Source: Streptomyces sp. MST-110588 (GTDB lineage Bacteria > Actinomycetota > Actinomycetes > Streptomycetales > Streptomycetaceae). From it: DNA of 64,000 nucleotides. The translations under genes were made by a program, and so were the position numbers. The notes below the pieces were generated by a model, which searched no databases, was not told the DNA's origin, and was given only the letters and a program-made list of their open reading frames with translations. Positions 32,218-41,136 of this stretch are shown here, in pieces (position 1 is the first letter of the stretch; each line of letters opens with the position of its first letter). The stretch spans positions 5,958,001-6,022,000 of the forward strand of contig NZ_CP074380.1 of assembly GCF_022695595.1 (NCBI RefSeq). Direction: 5' to 3'.

Positions 32218-32406
32218 GTAAGGGTCCTTTGTCGGTTCCGGTGTTTGGGTCTCGCTGTCGCTGGTGCGCGCGCGGTGTGAGGCACGGGGGCGGCCCCTAT
32301 CGTAAAGGGGAACCTACCGTCGTTCCGGGCGGGTCGTCCTGTCGGTATCGCGTCGGTATCACGTCTGTATCACTTCTGTGCCGCAGCCCGGACACCGTCG
32401 GCCGGG

Positions 32407-33416
32407 CTACCTCGTCAAGAAGTCCGTAATGCCCTCGGTGATCCCGCGAGCCGCCTTTTCCCGCCACTTCGTATCGGTCAATTGCGCGGCATCCTGCGGA
32501 TCGCGCATATTGCCGCATTCGATGAACACCTTCGGAACGGTGGAGAGGTTGAGGCCGCCGAGATCGGAGCGTACGTCCAGTCCCGTACCGCCGCCGATGT
32601 AATTGGACCGCGGGCTTCCGGTCGCCGCCGCGAAACGGCGCGCCAGGCCCTCGCCGAGCTGCCGGGAGGAGCCGGTGACGGCGGAGGTGTCCGCCGCGCC
32701 CGAGGCGACGCGCGCGGGAGGATGACGTGGAAGCCGCGGTGCCCCACCGACGAACCGTCGGCGTGGACGGAGACCACCGCGTCCGCGTGGGCCCGGTTGC
32801 CGGCCCTGGCCCGCTCGTCCACGCAGGGGCCGTACGGGCGGTCGCCGTCCTGGGTGAGGAGGACCGTGGCGCCGCGGGCCCGCAGCAGGGCACGGGCGCG
32901 GCGCGCCACGTCGAGGGTGAAGGACGCCTCGGCGTAGCCGGAGCCGGTGGCGGTGCCGGTGGTGTCGCACTCCTTGCGGCCGGTGCCGATGTCCACGGTC
33001 CGGGCGATGTCGCGGGTGTGGTCGCGGTTGCGGGGATTGTGCCCCGGGTCGATGACGACGACCTTTCCCTTCAGGTCGGTGCCGGTGCCGGTTCCCGTAT
33101 CGGCGCCGGGGCCGGTGCTCTTGTCCGTACCCGTTCCATGGCCGCCCGGTGTGGCGCCGCCCGTCCGGCCGTCCGTACCGGCACTGCCGCTGCCGTCCTT
33201 GCCGCCGCCGTCGCCGTGCGGGCCGGCGGCGGCCCGTGGCGGCCGGCCGTCGTTCCCATGGGCGCCGCCCTCACCGCTCATGGAGCGCCAGACCAGCCAC
33301 CCCGCGCCGCAGACCGACGCCAGCACCGCCAGTACGCCGAGGACAGCGAGTACGCCGAGCACGCCGCGCGGGCGGCGGCGGGCGGGCCGGGGAGGAAAAG
33401 TGCTGCCGTTGGACAC
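32407..33416 (-). CDS. N-acetylmuramoyl-L-alanine amidase (Amidase_3), interrupted by a frameshift
   Basis: The N-terminal frame (GTG at 33416) reads a membrane anchor (GVLGVLAVLGVLAVLASVCG), a Gly/Thr/Asp-rich linker, and the first half of an Amidase_3 domain: VVVIDPGHNPRN (zinc histidine), TLDVARRARALLRARGATVL, VSVHADGSS (second histidine) and FHVILP. The second half (LGEGLARRFAAATGSPRSNY, DLGGLNLSTVPKVFIECGNM with the catalytic glutamate) is in another frame. One added base in the GCGCGCG stretch near 32710-32718 restores a continuous protein of about 336 residues. The enzyme would cleave the MurNAc-L-Ala bond of peptidoglycan at the outer membrane face. True mutation and sequencing error are both possible. 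Confidence 0.85.
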
Positions 33417-33436
33417 GTGGCGATCGTAGTGGGGTG

Positions 33437-34105
33437 TCAGATGCCCTGGCCCGTACGGCGCAGGACGTGCAGCGAGCCGTGCGCGGAGACCTCGGTGAAG
33501 GCGCCGGACTCCAGGGCACGCCGGTAGACGCGGTACGGGGCCTGGCCGCCGTCCGCCGGGTCGGCGAAGACGTCGTGGATGACCAGCAGGCCGCCGGGCG
33601 CGAGGTGCGGGGCCCAGCCCTCGTAGTCGGCGGTGGCGTGCTCGTCGGTGTGGCCGCCGTCGACGAAGACCAGGCCGACCGGGGTGTTCCACAGCGCGGC
33701 GGCCTGCGGGGAACGGCCCACCAGCGCCAGGACGTGCTCTTCGAGGCCGGCGGCGTGCAGGGTGCGGCGGAAGACGGGGAGAGTGTCCATCCGGCCGGCC
33801 TCCGGGTCCACCAGGGTCGGGTCGTGGTACTCCCAGCCGGGCTGCTGCTCCTCGCTGCCCCGGTGGTGGTCGACGGTCACAGCGGTGACACCGGCGGCGC
33901 GCGCGGCGTCGGCGAGCAGGATCGTGGAGCGCCCGCAGTACGTACCGACCTCGACGAGCGGCAGCCCCAGGGCCGCTGCGGCGCTCGCGGCCTCATAGAG
34001 GGCCAGCCCCTCGTCCACGGGCATGAAGCCCTTCGCGGCCTCGAACGCGGCCAGGATCTCCGGCGCGGGAACGGGCGTGGTGGCGGGTGCTTCGGGAGCG
34101 GCCAT
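33437..34105 (-). CDS. Class I SAM-dependent methyltransferase (TylF/O-MT-like)
   Basis: 222 residues. VEVGTYCGRSTILLADAARA is motif I with the glycine-rich loop and a following helix. VTVDHHRGSEEQQPGWEY ends strand 2. GLVFVDGGHTDEHATADYEG is the aspartate-containing catalytic/metal motif typical of TylF-like and catechol-type O-methyltransferases, followed by PGGLLVIHDVFAD. The histidine-rich acidic motif suggests a metal-dependent O-methyltransferase. The ATG at 34105 follows GGAGGAAGCC, and sequence upstream in this frame lacks family similarity. It lies 21 bases from the amidase start, so the two may be co-transcribed. Substrate unknown. Confidence 0.85.
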   Translation of the reverse strand: MAAPEAPATTPVPAPEILAAFEAAKGFMPVDEGLALYEAASAAAALGLPLVEVGTYCGRSTILLADAARAAGVTAVTVDHHRGSEEQQPGWEYHDPTLVDPEAGRMDTLPVFRRTLHAAGLEEHVLALVGRSPQAAALWNTPVGLVFVDGGHTDEHATADYEGWAPHLAPGGLLVIHDVFADPADGGQAPYRVYRRALESGAFTEVSAHGSLHVLRRTGQGI

Positions 34106-34621
34106 GGCTTCCTCCAGGTCTGCGGCTTCCCGCTCATCGTGCCGTACGGGGCGGCGCGTGGCGTGTGCGGGGAGGCCGATACGATCACCGATCGGATCGG
34201 CCGCCGGGGCCGCCGTGCCCGACAGCGGGACGGGGCGCCCCGGTTGATCACTTGGGGGGCGGGGTCGGGGACAGGGGATGGGAAAGCGCGGACGCCGGAG
34301 GGGAATTCCCGGCGGAGTGGTGGCCGGGCCGCCGACCGCGACCGGACACGTACGACGAACGACCGGTTCCCGGCCTTTTGCAGGGCAATACCGCCGGGGT
34401 GCCCGGCCGGTGACAGCGGCTCGTACTTCTTGGGCGACAAGGCGCCGGAAGGCGGCAATGCCGGGGGCGAGAGCCGTGAATTCCCGTGCGGCCGACGACG
34501 ACTTGGTGCCGTCGCGGGAATTCGGGAACCGGGTCACCGGCGAATACGGAGTCGGCGCCCGGTACACCGGCGGGCGGCGGGCGATTTTCCACGTACACAC
34601 CAAAGGGGAGGGAACCGCACG
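34106..34621. other. Intergenic region upstream of the 34.6 kb membrane protein gene
   Basis: About 515 bases without a supportable gene. It is divergent (methyltransferase minus, membrane protein plus) and must hold both promoters. Local AT-richer patches (CGATTTTCC before 34600, GGAATTCCC near 34305) are candidate promoter regions. Open frames present are shadows. Confidence 0.4.
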
Positions 34622-35835
34622 ATGACGGAGAAGACGGCGGGCGAGGCGGAAGTTCCGGCGGGCCAGACGGAGGTCCCGGCGGCGGACACCGAGGCTTTGG
34701 CGGCGGACGCGGAGACCCCGGAGGCGGACGCGGAGACTCCGGCGGCCCCGAAGCGCCGGTGGTTCCGGCGCCTGGCCCCCGTACTGGCGCCCGCCCTCGC
34801 CGGCGCGCTGGTGGGCGCGGGCGTGGTCGCCTGGCGGACGGACACGCTGCCGTTCTTCAGGAGCGCCCCTGCTGGGGCTCGCTGGAGGATGACGCGCTCT
34901 TCGCCCTTTTCAGGAAGACCGAGCCCAAGGTCCAGGAAATAGCCCCGGGGCACGACCCGCTGGGGGACCTCGGTCCGCGCGGACAGTGCCGTATCCAGGG
35001 CCTCGACGACGACCGGGTCCAGTGGCAGGTGGAGTTCGCCGTCCACCAGCTCGACGGCCTGCGGGGCCAGGACGACGGCCGGTGGCCGAACGAGTTCCTC
35101 AGCCCGGCGATGGTGCCGCTGGGCGGCGGCCTGAACGGCATGGTGTCGGAGAACCGGGCCTGGGTCGCGCTGCCGCCAAGCTGCCTCGGCCGGCCGGGCG
35201 AATTCGACGGCCCCACGGTCGTGGACGCCTCCGTCGGCAACAAGGACGTCGAGTTGGGCGGCGAGCGGGGAGAACGCGACCGGACGGCGCTGGCCCGCGC
35301 GGTCGTACGGGTCGCCAACGGCACCCTGCGCCAACTGGGCTGCAAGGACTCGCTCGCCGACCCGGGGAAGCTGCCGCCGGTCTCCAGGACCACCCCGACG
35401 CAGATGGACGCCCTGTGCGGGATCAAGGGCCTGAAGGCGCCGGACGCGGAGCGCGAGTCACTGCGCCGGACGCGGGTCACCAGCGGTCAGGGAGGCCCGG
35501 TGCGCACCTGCGACCTGACCCACAGCGGGCGGCCCTGGTCTACTTCCGTGCGGTTCATGACCGTCGAGGACCCCCAGCTCGCCAAGATCTTCTCCATGGC
35601 CGCGATGACCGGGGGACCGCGGATCAAGGGCACCAAGGGCTACGGCACCCTGACCCCCTCACGCGCGGTCTACGAGCGGACCTGCCGGACGGGACGCGCC
35701 GTCTTCCTCGTGGAGCAGCGCCAGTCCGACCGCGGTTACACCCTTCCCCGGGAACTGCTGCCCGCCTATGCCGAGAGCGAGGCCGGACGGCTCGGATGCG
35801 GGCCGGTGGAGATGAAGATGCCGGCCGGCTCCTGA
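34622..35835 (+). CDS. Membrane-anchored extracytoplasmic protein, frameshifted near 34867
   Basis: The first frame (ATG at 34622, after GGGGAGGGA) reads an acidic Ala/Glu/Thr/Pro repeat region (AADTEALAADAETPEADAET), a basic turn (APKRRWFRRL) and a membrane helix (LAPVLAPALAGALVGAGVVA) ending WRTDTLPFFRSAP. The rest, CWGSLEDDALFALFRKTEPK to the C terminus MKMPAGS, is in another frame and is an extracellular domain with paired cysteines (CRIQG, SCLGRPG, GCKDS, LCGIKG, TCDLTH, RTCRTG, GCGP). One extra C in the four-C run near 34867 joins them into about 404 residues. No known catalytic motif. Resembles uncharacterised Streptomyces membrane proteins with the same topology. Confidence 0.75.
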
Positions 35836-36066
35836 GCCCGGGGCCGGGCGCGTTCGCCCGCCGCGGCCGGCCCGGGTACAGCCTGCGCCCGGCCCGCGCC
35901 CGCCCCGGGTTCGCCTCCGCCCTTTCCGGCCCCGTGCCCGAAGGAGCCACGTGGCCAGGACTTTCGTATGGTCTTCCGGGGCGGATGGGCCTAGGACCAG
36001 CGGAAGTCGTCTCCCGGGACGATATCCCGATGCGTGTACCGGAGCGCCGGTGCGACGATGGGACCC

Positions 36067-37503
36067 ATGCCGTCGACCACTTCTCCCGTCATGCTGCCCG
36101 AAACGACCCGCCGCGCCTCCCCGCCCCCCTGGCTGGTGATGCTGCTGGTCTGCGCGGGACAGTTCCTGGTGGTCCTCGACGTCTCGGTGGTCAACGTGGC
36201 GCTGCCCGCCATGCGCACCGGGCTGGGCCTGAGCGAGCTGGGCCTCCAGTGGATCGTCAACGCCTACGTGATCACCTTCGCCGGCTTCATGCTGCTCGGC
36301 GGCCGGGCGGCCGACATATTCGGCCGCAAGCGGGTCTTCGTCGCCGGGCTCGCGCTCTTCACGCTCGCCAGCGCGGCGGGCGGGCTGGCGCAGGAGCCCT
36401 GGCAGTTGATCGCGGCCCGGACGATCCAGGGCGTGGGCGCGGCCGTGCTCTCCCCGGCCACCCTCACCATCTTGACCACGTCCTTCCCCAGCGGCCCGGC
36501 CCGTACGCGTGCCATCGCCACGTGGACGGCGGTCGGCGCGGGCGGCGGCGCGGCCGGCGGCCTGGTCGGCGGCCTGCTGACCGAATACCTCTCGTGGCGC
36601 TGGGTGTTGCTGATCAACGTGCCGGTCGGCGCGCTGGTGCTGATCGGCGCGGTGCTCTGGCTCCGGGAGAGCGGCCGGGGCGACGGCCGGCGGCTGGACG
36701 TCCCCGGCGCGCTGCTGGTCACCGGCGGCCTGGGGCTGGTCGCGTACGGCATCGTGCAGACCGAGACCGACGGCTGGGGGGCGCCGAGCGCACTGGTGCC
36801 GCTGGCCGCCGGACTGCTGGTGCTGGGCGCGTTCGTGGCCGTCGAGGCCCGTACGACCGCTCCGCTGATGCCGCTCGGGCTCTTCCGGCTGCGCTCGGTC
36901 TCGGCGGCGAACACGGCGATGCTGCTGGCCGGTGCCGCGATGTTCTCGATGTGGTACTTCCTCTCCCTCTACACGCAGAACGTCCTGGACTACACGCCGC
37001 TGCAGGCCGGGCTGTCCTTCCTGCCGCACTCCCTGAGCATCGTGCTCGGCTCGAAGATCGCCCCGCGTCTGATGCACCACGTCGGCGCCAAGACGCTGGC
37101 CGTCGCCGGAGCGCTGATATCCGCCGCCGGAATGATCTGGCAGAGCACGATGAGCGCCGACGGCACCTACCTCGGCACGCTGCTGGGCCCCGGCATCCTC
37201 ATGGCCTTCGGCGCCGGACTGACCGCGACGCCGGTCGCCTCGATCGCCACCTCCGGCGCCGCCCCCTCCGAGCAGGGGCTGGTCTCCGGCCTGATCAACA
37301 CCTCCCGCCAGATGGGCGGGGCGCTGGGCCTGTCCGTCCTGTCCACCGTCGCCGCGACCCGCGTCGGGGCGGGCGGCGGCCCCGATGACCTGGCGAGCGG
37401 CTACGGGCTGGCCTTCCGGGTCGGCTCGGTGATCCTGCTGGCGGCCGTACTGCTGATGATCGTCACCCTCCCGCGCCGCCGCGAGGACTCCGCACCGTCC
37501 TGA
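36067..37503 (+). CDS. MFS transporter, DHA2 (14-helix drug:H+ antiporter) family
   Basis: 478 residues with about 14 hydrophobic helices. Family motifs include LDVSVVNVALPAMRTGLGLS (helix 1 motif D1), WIVNAYVITFAGFMLLGGRA followed by ADIFGRKRVF (motif A) and TWTAVGAGGGAAGGLVGGLL (motif C of exporters). A periplasmic/cytoplasmic linker with ESGRGDGRRLDVPG precedes helix 7. It probably exports a drug-like or endogenous small molecule using proton motive force. The start is the ATG giving MPSTTSPVML; the eleven upstream residues are unsupported. No linked regulator is evident; the next gene is convergent. Confidence 0.92.
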   Translation: MPSTTSPVMLPETTRRASPPPWLVMLLVCAGQFLVVLDVSVVNVALPAMRTGLGLSELGLQWIVNAYVITFAGFMLLGGRAADIFGRKRVFVAGLALFTLASAAGGLAQEPWQLIAARTIQGVGAAVLSPATLTILTTSFPSGPARTRAIATWTAVGAGGGAAGGLVGGLLTEYLSWRWVLLINVPVGALVLIGAVLWLRESGRGDGRRLDVPGALLVTGGLGLVAYGIVQTETDGWGAPSALVPLAAGLLVLGAFVAVEARTTAPLMPLGLFRLRSVSAANTAMLLAGAAMFSMWYFLSLYTQNVLDYTPLQAGLSFLPHSLSIVLGSKIAPRLMHHVGAKTLAVAGALISAAGMIWQSTMSADGTYLGTLLGPGILMAFGAGLTATPVASIATSGAAPSEQGLVSGLINTSRQMGGALGLSVLSTVAATRVGAGGGPDDLASGYGLAFRVGSVILLAAVLLMIVTLPRRREDSAPS

Positions 37504-37552
37504 ACCCTGGGCGCCCGCCCGTCCGCCGGCCGTACGGCCTCAGGCGTCAACA

Positions 37553-37580
37553 GCGGCCGGCAGCCGGTTCAGCCGGCCGC
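37553..37580. terminator. Bidirectional terminator between convergent genes
   Basis: GCGGCCGGC and GCCGGCCGC pair perfectly over nine bases with a 10-base loop, between the MFS stop (37503) and the convergent DinB-like gene stop (37586). Confidence 0.65.
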
Positions 37581-37585
37581 GGCCG

Positions 37586-38443
37586 TCAGTGAATGATGGA
37601 CACGATCCGGCAGGCCGCCGCGGCCAGTTCGCGGTCACCCTCGACGTGGGCGCGGGCGAGCGCGGTGGCGGGCCCAATCCCGCGGGTGCACAGGCGCCAG
37701 GCGGTCTCCGCGTCCAGCCGTACCAGGGCGGCGGGCCGCCCGGCGTCCGGCTCGGCCAGTGACCACCGGTCCGCGGTGGCGGTGACGGTCCAGGTGCCGC
37801 CGGCCGGACCGTCCACGACCAGTCGGACCTGCTCGCCGACGGGCGCGGCGACATCGCGCAGGGTGTGCGGCAGGGCTCGCATGAAGGTGTCCAGGACCAC
37901 GGACAGGAACCGCGGGTCGGGGTCGGTGTCCTGGCCGGTGGCGTGGCGGATCTGCTGGCGGTGGGTCCAGAACTCGGTGAGGTCGCGGGCGGTGTCCAGC
38001 CACATCGGCGCCGGGTCCGCGCCGGCCCAGGAGACCCCGAGCGACGGGGCGTCGGGGCCGGTGGTCTCGAAGTGGCGGGCGACCTGCCCGCCGATCAGGT
38101 CCAGGGTGTCCAGGAGCGCGGCCGGGCTCACCCGGGCACAGGCGTCGACCCATTCCTGGTTGACGCGGTGGATGAACGCCTCCAGCGTCTCGCCCGGCGC
38201 GGGGCCGGGCCCCTCCCGGTGCCCGTCGCGGTCCCGGGCCAGCCGTCCGTAGTAGTCGCCGAGGAGGTGCGCGGCGAGGTCGCGTACGCTCCAGCCCGGC
38301 ACCGCCTGCGCGCCCCAGTCGGCGGGCGCCAGAGCGCGCAGCGTGGCCGTCAGCGCCGCGTGCTCGGGCGCGAAGAGGGGACGGGCGTCGATCGGGGTGC
38401 CGAGCCGGGCCCAGCCGGAGACGTCATCGCGTTGCGCGTTCAT
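37586..38443 (-). CDS. Maleylpyruvate isomerase-family mycothiol-dependent enzyme
   Basis: 285 residues, second member of this family in the window. GWSVRDLAAHLLGDYYGRLA carries the first histidine of the DinB-fold metal site, and DLTEFWTHRQQIRHATGQDT the later two (H-x3-H). The long middle helix region VARHFETTGPDAPSL and the C-terminal sterol-carrier-like half (GGTWTVTATADRWSLAEPDA) complete the MDMPI architecture. The ATG giving MNAQRDDVSG is used; eleven upstream residues look non-coding. Only modest similarity to the 29.2 kb paralogue, so they likely act on different substrates. Confidence 0.85.
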   Translation of the reverse strand: MNAQRDDVSGWARLGTPIDARPLFAPEHAALTATLRALAPADWGAQAVPGWSVRDLAAHLLGDYYGRLARDRDGHREGPGPAPGETLEAFIHRVNQEWVDACARVSPAALLDTLDLIGGQVARHFETTGPDAPSLGVSWAGADPAPMWLDTARDLTEFWTHRQQIRHATGQDTDPDPRFLSVVLDTFMRALPHTLRDVAAPVGEQVRLVVDGPAGGTWTVTATADRWSLAEPDAGRPAALVRLDAETAWRLCTRGIGPATALARAHVEGDRELAAAACRIVSIIH

Positions 38444-38550
38444 GGGGCGAGCCTGCCAGCCGTACGCCCACGTCATCCACCGGATATTCCGTACGGGGGC
38501 AGGTCCGCCTCGCCCGGGGAGGCGATCCGCACTCGCGCTAGTGTGCGGGC

Positions 38551-39492
38551 GTGAGCCATTACGTCATCGTGGGATTCGGGCCCGCCGGGGCGGCCACCGC
38601 CCGGCTGCTGGCCGAGCGGGGGCACTCGGTACGGGTCGTCACCAAGTCAGGCCGGGACCCGGAGCCCGGCATCGAGCACATCGCGCTGGACGCGTCGGAC
38701 AGCGGGCGGCTGACCGAGGCGTCGCGGGGCGCGACCGCGATCTTCGGCTGCGCCGCACCGCCGTACCACCGCTGGGCGGATCAGTGGCCGCCGCTGGCCT
38801 CGTCGCTGTGCGCGGCGGCCGAGGCGACCGGGGCCGTCCTGGTCATGCTGGGCAACCTCTACGGCTACGGACCGGTGGACGGCCCCCTGACCGAGGAGCT
38901 GCCGCTCGCGGCGACCGGCACCAAGGGCAGGGTGCGCGCCGCCGTCTGGGAGCAGGCGCGGGCCCTGCACGACCAGGGCCGTATCAAGGCGGTCGAGGTA
39001 CGGGCCTCGGACTTCTTCGGGCCCGGCGTGACCGACGGCGGGCACCTGGCCGCACGGGTCATGCCGCGGCTGCTGCGCGGCAAGCCGGTCTCCGTGCTCG
39101 GCGACCCGGACGCCCCGCACAGTTGGAGCTATCTCCCCGACGTGGCCAGGGCCCTGGCCGAGGTCGCGGACGAGGAGCGGGCCTGGGGACGGGCCTGGCA
39201 CGTGCCGACGGAGCCCGCGCGCTCCATGCGGGAGATGGTCGGCCGCCTCGCCGACCGGGCGGGAACCGGGCCGGTCGCGGTGCGCCGGCTCCCGCCCGCC
39301 GTACTGGGCGTGGCGTCGGTCTTCTCCCCGCTGATCCGCGAACTGAAGGAAGTCCGCTACCAGTTCGACCGCCCGTTCGTCATGGACTCCGGCGCGTACG
39401 AAGCCGCGTTCACGGTACGGGCCACCCCCGTCGAGGAGCAGGTCGGGGCGACGGTGGACTGGTGGCGCGGGAGACCGGCCGCCGCGGGATGA
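38551..39492 (+). CDS. NAD(P)-dependent epimerase/dehydratase-like protein
   Basis: 313 residues. The Rossmann motif is VIVGFGPAGAATARLLAERG at the extreme N terminus, an extended-SDR/NmrA-like dinucleotide fold. Further on, VMLGNLYGYGPVDGPLTEEL takes the place of the catalytic tyrosine region (Tyr-Gly-Tyr), RVRAAVWEQARALHDQGRIK has no clear YxxxK, and VEVRASDFFGPGVTDGGHLA plus HSWSYLPDVARALAEVADEE are typical of atypical SDRs annotated as epimerases. The GTG start precedes the Rossmann motif by three residues, so little can be missing. The missing YxxxK lysine suggests a reductase-like or non-catalytic role. It ends at a strong shared terminator. Confidence 0.85.
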   Translation: MSHYVIVGFGPAGAATARLLAERGHSVRVVTKSGRDPEPGIEHIALDASDSGRLTEASRGATAIFGCAAPPYHRWADQWPPLASSLCAAAEATGAVLVMLGNLYGYGPVDGPLTEELPLAATGTKGRVRAAVWEQARALHDQGRIKAVEVRASDFFGPGVTDGGHLAARVMPRLLRGKPVSVLGDPDAPHSWSYLPDVARALAEVADEERAWGRAWHVPTEPARSMREMVGRLADRAGTGPVAVRRLPPAVLGVASVFSPLIRELKEVRYQFDRPFVMDSGAYEAAFTVRATPVEEQVGATVDWWRGRPAAAG

Positions 39493-39499
39493 CATCCGC

Positions 39500-39553
39500 G
39501 ACCAGGCGCAAGGACTGGCCGGCCGGAGAACCGGTTGGTCCTTGCGCCTGGTC
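39500..39553. terminator. Bidirectional terminator with perfect 16-bp stem
   Basis: GACCAGGCGCAAGGAC and GTCCTTGCGCCTGGTC are exact reverse complements separated by 22 bases that contain a further CCGG-AGAA-CCGG hairpin. It separates the epimerase-like gene from the convergent response regulator gene, serving both. Confidence 0.9.
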
Positions 39554-39559
39554 ACCCCG

Positions 39560-40198
39560 TCACAGCCAGCCGTTCTGGCGCGCGGTGCGCACCGCCTCCA
39601 TGCGGTTACGGGTCCCGGTCTTGCCGATGGCCGCCGAGAGGTAGTTGCGGACCGTGGCCTGGGACAGGTGCAGCTTGCCCGCGATGTCGGCGACGGTCGC
39701 GCCGTCCACCGCCGCGGTCAGCACATCGCGCTCCCGCTGGGTGAGCGGATTGGGGCCCGCGCTCAGCGCCGCCGCGGCCAGCCCCGGGTCGATCACCCGC
39801 TCCCCGGCCAGCACCCGCCGGATCGCCGCCGCCAGATCCTCCACCGGGCCGTCCTTGACCAGGAAGCCGGACGCCCCGGCCTCCATCGCCCGCCGCAGAT
39901 ACCCGGGCCGGCCGAAGGTCGTCACGATCAGCACCTTGCAGGAGGGCAGTTGCCCGCGCAGCTCGGCGGCGGCGTCCAGACCGCTCATCCCCGGCAGTTC
40001 GATGTCCAGCAGCGCGATGTCGGGCCGGACCTCCAGCGCCGTGGGCACCACCTTGTCGCCCGCCGCGACCTGCGCGACGACCTCCATGTCGTCCTCAAGT
40101 CCGAGCAGGAGCGCCAGCGCTCCCCGCATCATCCCCTGGTCTTCGGCGAGAAGAACTCTTGTACATGTTGCGGGGTGCCCGCCGAGTGAGTCAGTCAT
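39560..40198 (-). CDS. NarL/DesR-family response regulator
   Basis: 212 residues. The receiver domain has RVLLAEDQGMMRGALALLLG with the acidic pair, the phospho-accepting aspartate in IALLDIELPGMSGLDAAAEL, VTTFGRPGYLRRAMEAGASG (switch threonine) and the lysine in FLVKDGPVEDL. The LuxR-type helix-turn-helix is LTQRERDVLTAAVDGATVAD, then KLHLSQATVRNYLSAAIGKT. It most resembles regulators encoded next to DesK-like kinases. The only kinase nearby (42766) is 2.5 kb upstream on the same strand beyond an XRE/DUF397 cassette. No strong ribosome binding site precedes the ATG, consistent with a disturbed 5' end. Confidence 0.9.
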   Translation of the reverse strand: MTDSLGGHPATCTRVLLAEDQGMMRGALALLLGLEDDMEVVAQVAAGDKVVPTALEVRPDIALLDIELPGMSGLDAAAELRGQLPSCKVLIVTTFGRPGYLRRAMEAGASGFLVKDGPVEDLAAAIRRVLAGERVIDPGLAAAALSAGPNPLTQRERDVLTAAVDGATVADIAGKLHLSQATVRNYLSAAIGKTGTRNRMEAVRTARQNGWL

Positions 40199-40354
40199 AG
40201 AACCAGACTAGACAGCGACACCCCCGCCCGGTCACACCGAACGGGGCTTCATCGTTGCTGGTCAGCCACAGAACGACGACCTCACGGCGATCACGGTCCG
40301 CGCCGCCTGGTCGTCCGTGAAGGCCCGGGACGGTCCCGCGGTGGGCATCGGTGG

Positions 40355-40558
40355 TCACTGCGTCCGCTCCAGCCGGTGCAGTGCCGCGGGGCTGGTGGTC
40401 CATTCGCGTCCGCCGCCGACCGGGCCCACGAACACCACGAACTCGGTCTTACCTGTGCTCGGGTCCGTCCAGTCGCCTGCCTCCCGAAGGGTGCCGCGCC
40501 TTCCGGTGTCGTCTTCGACCAGTACGCCGACCGATGCCTGTGCTTCTTCCTCCGTCAT
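40355..40558 (-). CDS. Small protein of unknown function in XRE/DUF397 cassette
   Basis: 67 residues (MTEEEAQASVGVLVEDDTGR to the C terminus ALHRLERTQ) with a beta-rich core (FVVFVGPVGGGREWTTSP). A good ribosome binding site (GAGGTGCACCC) precedes the ATG. Small proteins of this kind commonly accompany XRE/DUF397 genes in Streptomyces, but I cannot assign a family. It shares strand and probably transcript with the 40688 gene. Confidence 0.6.
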   Translation of the reverse strand: MTEEEAQASVGVLVEDDTGRRGTLREAGDWTDPSTGKTEFVVFVGPVGGGREWTTSPAALHRLERTQ

Positions 40559-40687
40559 GGGTGCACCTCTTCATTTTCATTGCGGACTCTGCGCGTGCCC
40601 ACGGCCGGTTGCCGGGGCTTGTGACCCGCCCCCGGCCGGGTGTCATGACAGGGGGAGCCATGTGTGCCTGCGGCCGGGGACGGGGAC

Positions 40688-41044
40688 TCAGGAGCGGTAC
40701 GCGCGCGGTTGAGCGCCCGCTTCGGGGACGACGTCGAACCCGGAGTGTTCATGCCGCGTGAAACTCGTGTGCCCGGTAGCTGTCGTATGCCGGCGTGCCC
40801 AGTCCTGCGGGGGGACGAGGGCCCCCCAGGTCGGGGACGCGGCACCGCACACCATGTCCCCGACACGGCTCACGCACTCGGCGGTGATCGCTTTTACGCC
40901 CGTGATGCGGACGGCGAGGCGTTCGCTCTCTTGGAGGGCGCTATCGGGGTTCGGCACGTCTCCGCCTTCCGTTGCAGGGTGAGGGTGAGGGTGAGGACGT
41001 GGAGCATCGGACGCCGGGGGCGGACGCGTGTGACTCTGAGGCAT
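40688..41044 (-). CDS. Small hypothetical protein divergent from the XRE regulator
   Basis: 118 residues, starting at ATG 41044 with GGAGAGGAGCGACC upstream (good spacing). The first 35 residues are rich in Pro and His (PRPHPHPHPATEGG). The rest (ERLAVRITGVKAITAECVSR, then CGAASPTWGALVPPQDWARR) is globular. No family recognised. It is divergent from the XRE gene, the position often taken by an accessory or anti-sigma-like gene in such cassettes, but no kinase-like ATP-binding motif is visible. Frames overlap heavily here, so the call rests mainly on the ribosome binding site and composition. Confidence 0.5.
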   Translation of the reverse strand: MPQSHTRPPPASDAPRPHPHPHPATEGGDVPNPDSALQESERLAVRITGVKAITAECVSRVGDMVCGAASPTWGALVPPQDWARRHTTATGHTSFTRHEHSGFDVVPEAGAQPRAYRS

Positions 41045-41136
41045 GGTCGCTCCTCTCCGTAGTGGTTCCACTACCAGCGGCGTTCAGACTGGCCTACAGT
41101 CGCCCTGTCTTCAACGTTCGGAAAACGGAGGGCACG

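Noticed and set aside
40191..40403. Small frame next to the response regulator start
   Set aside because: It overlaps the regulator's promoter and the 40355 gene and has no family resemblance or ribosome binding site.
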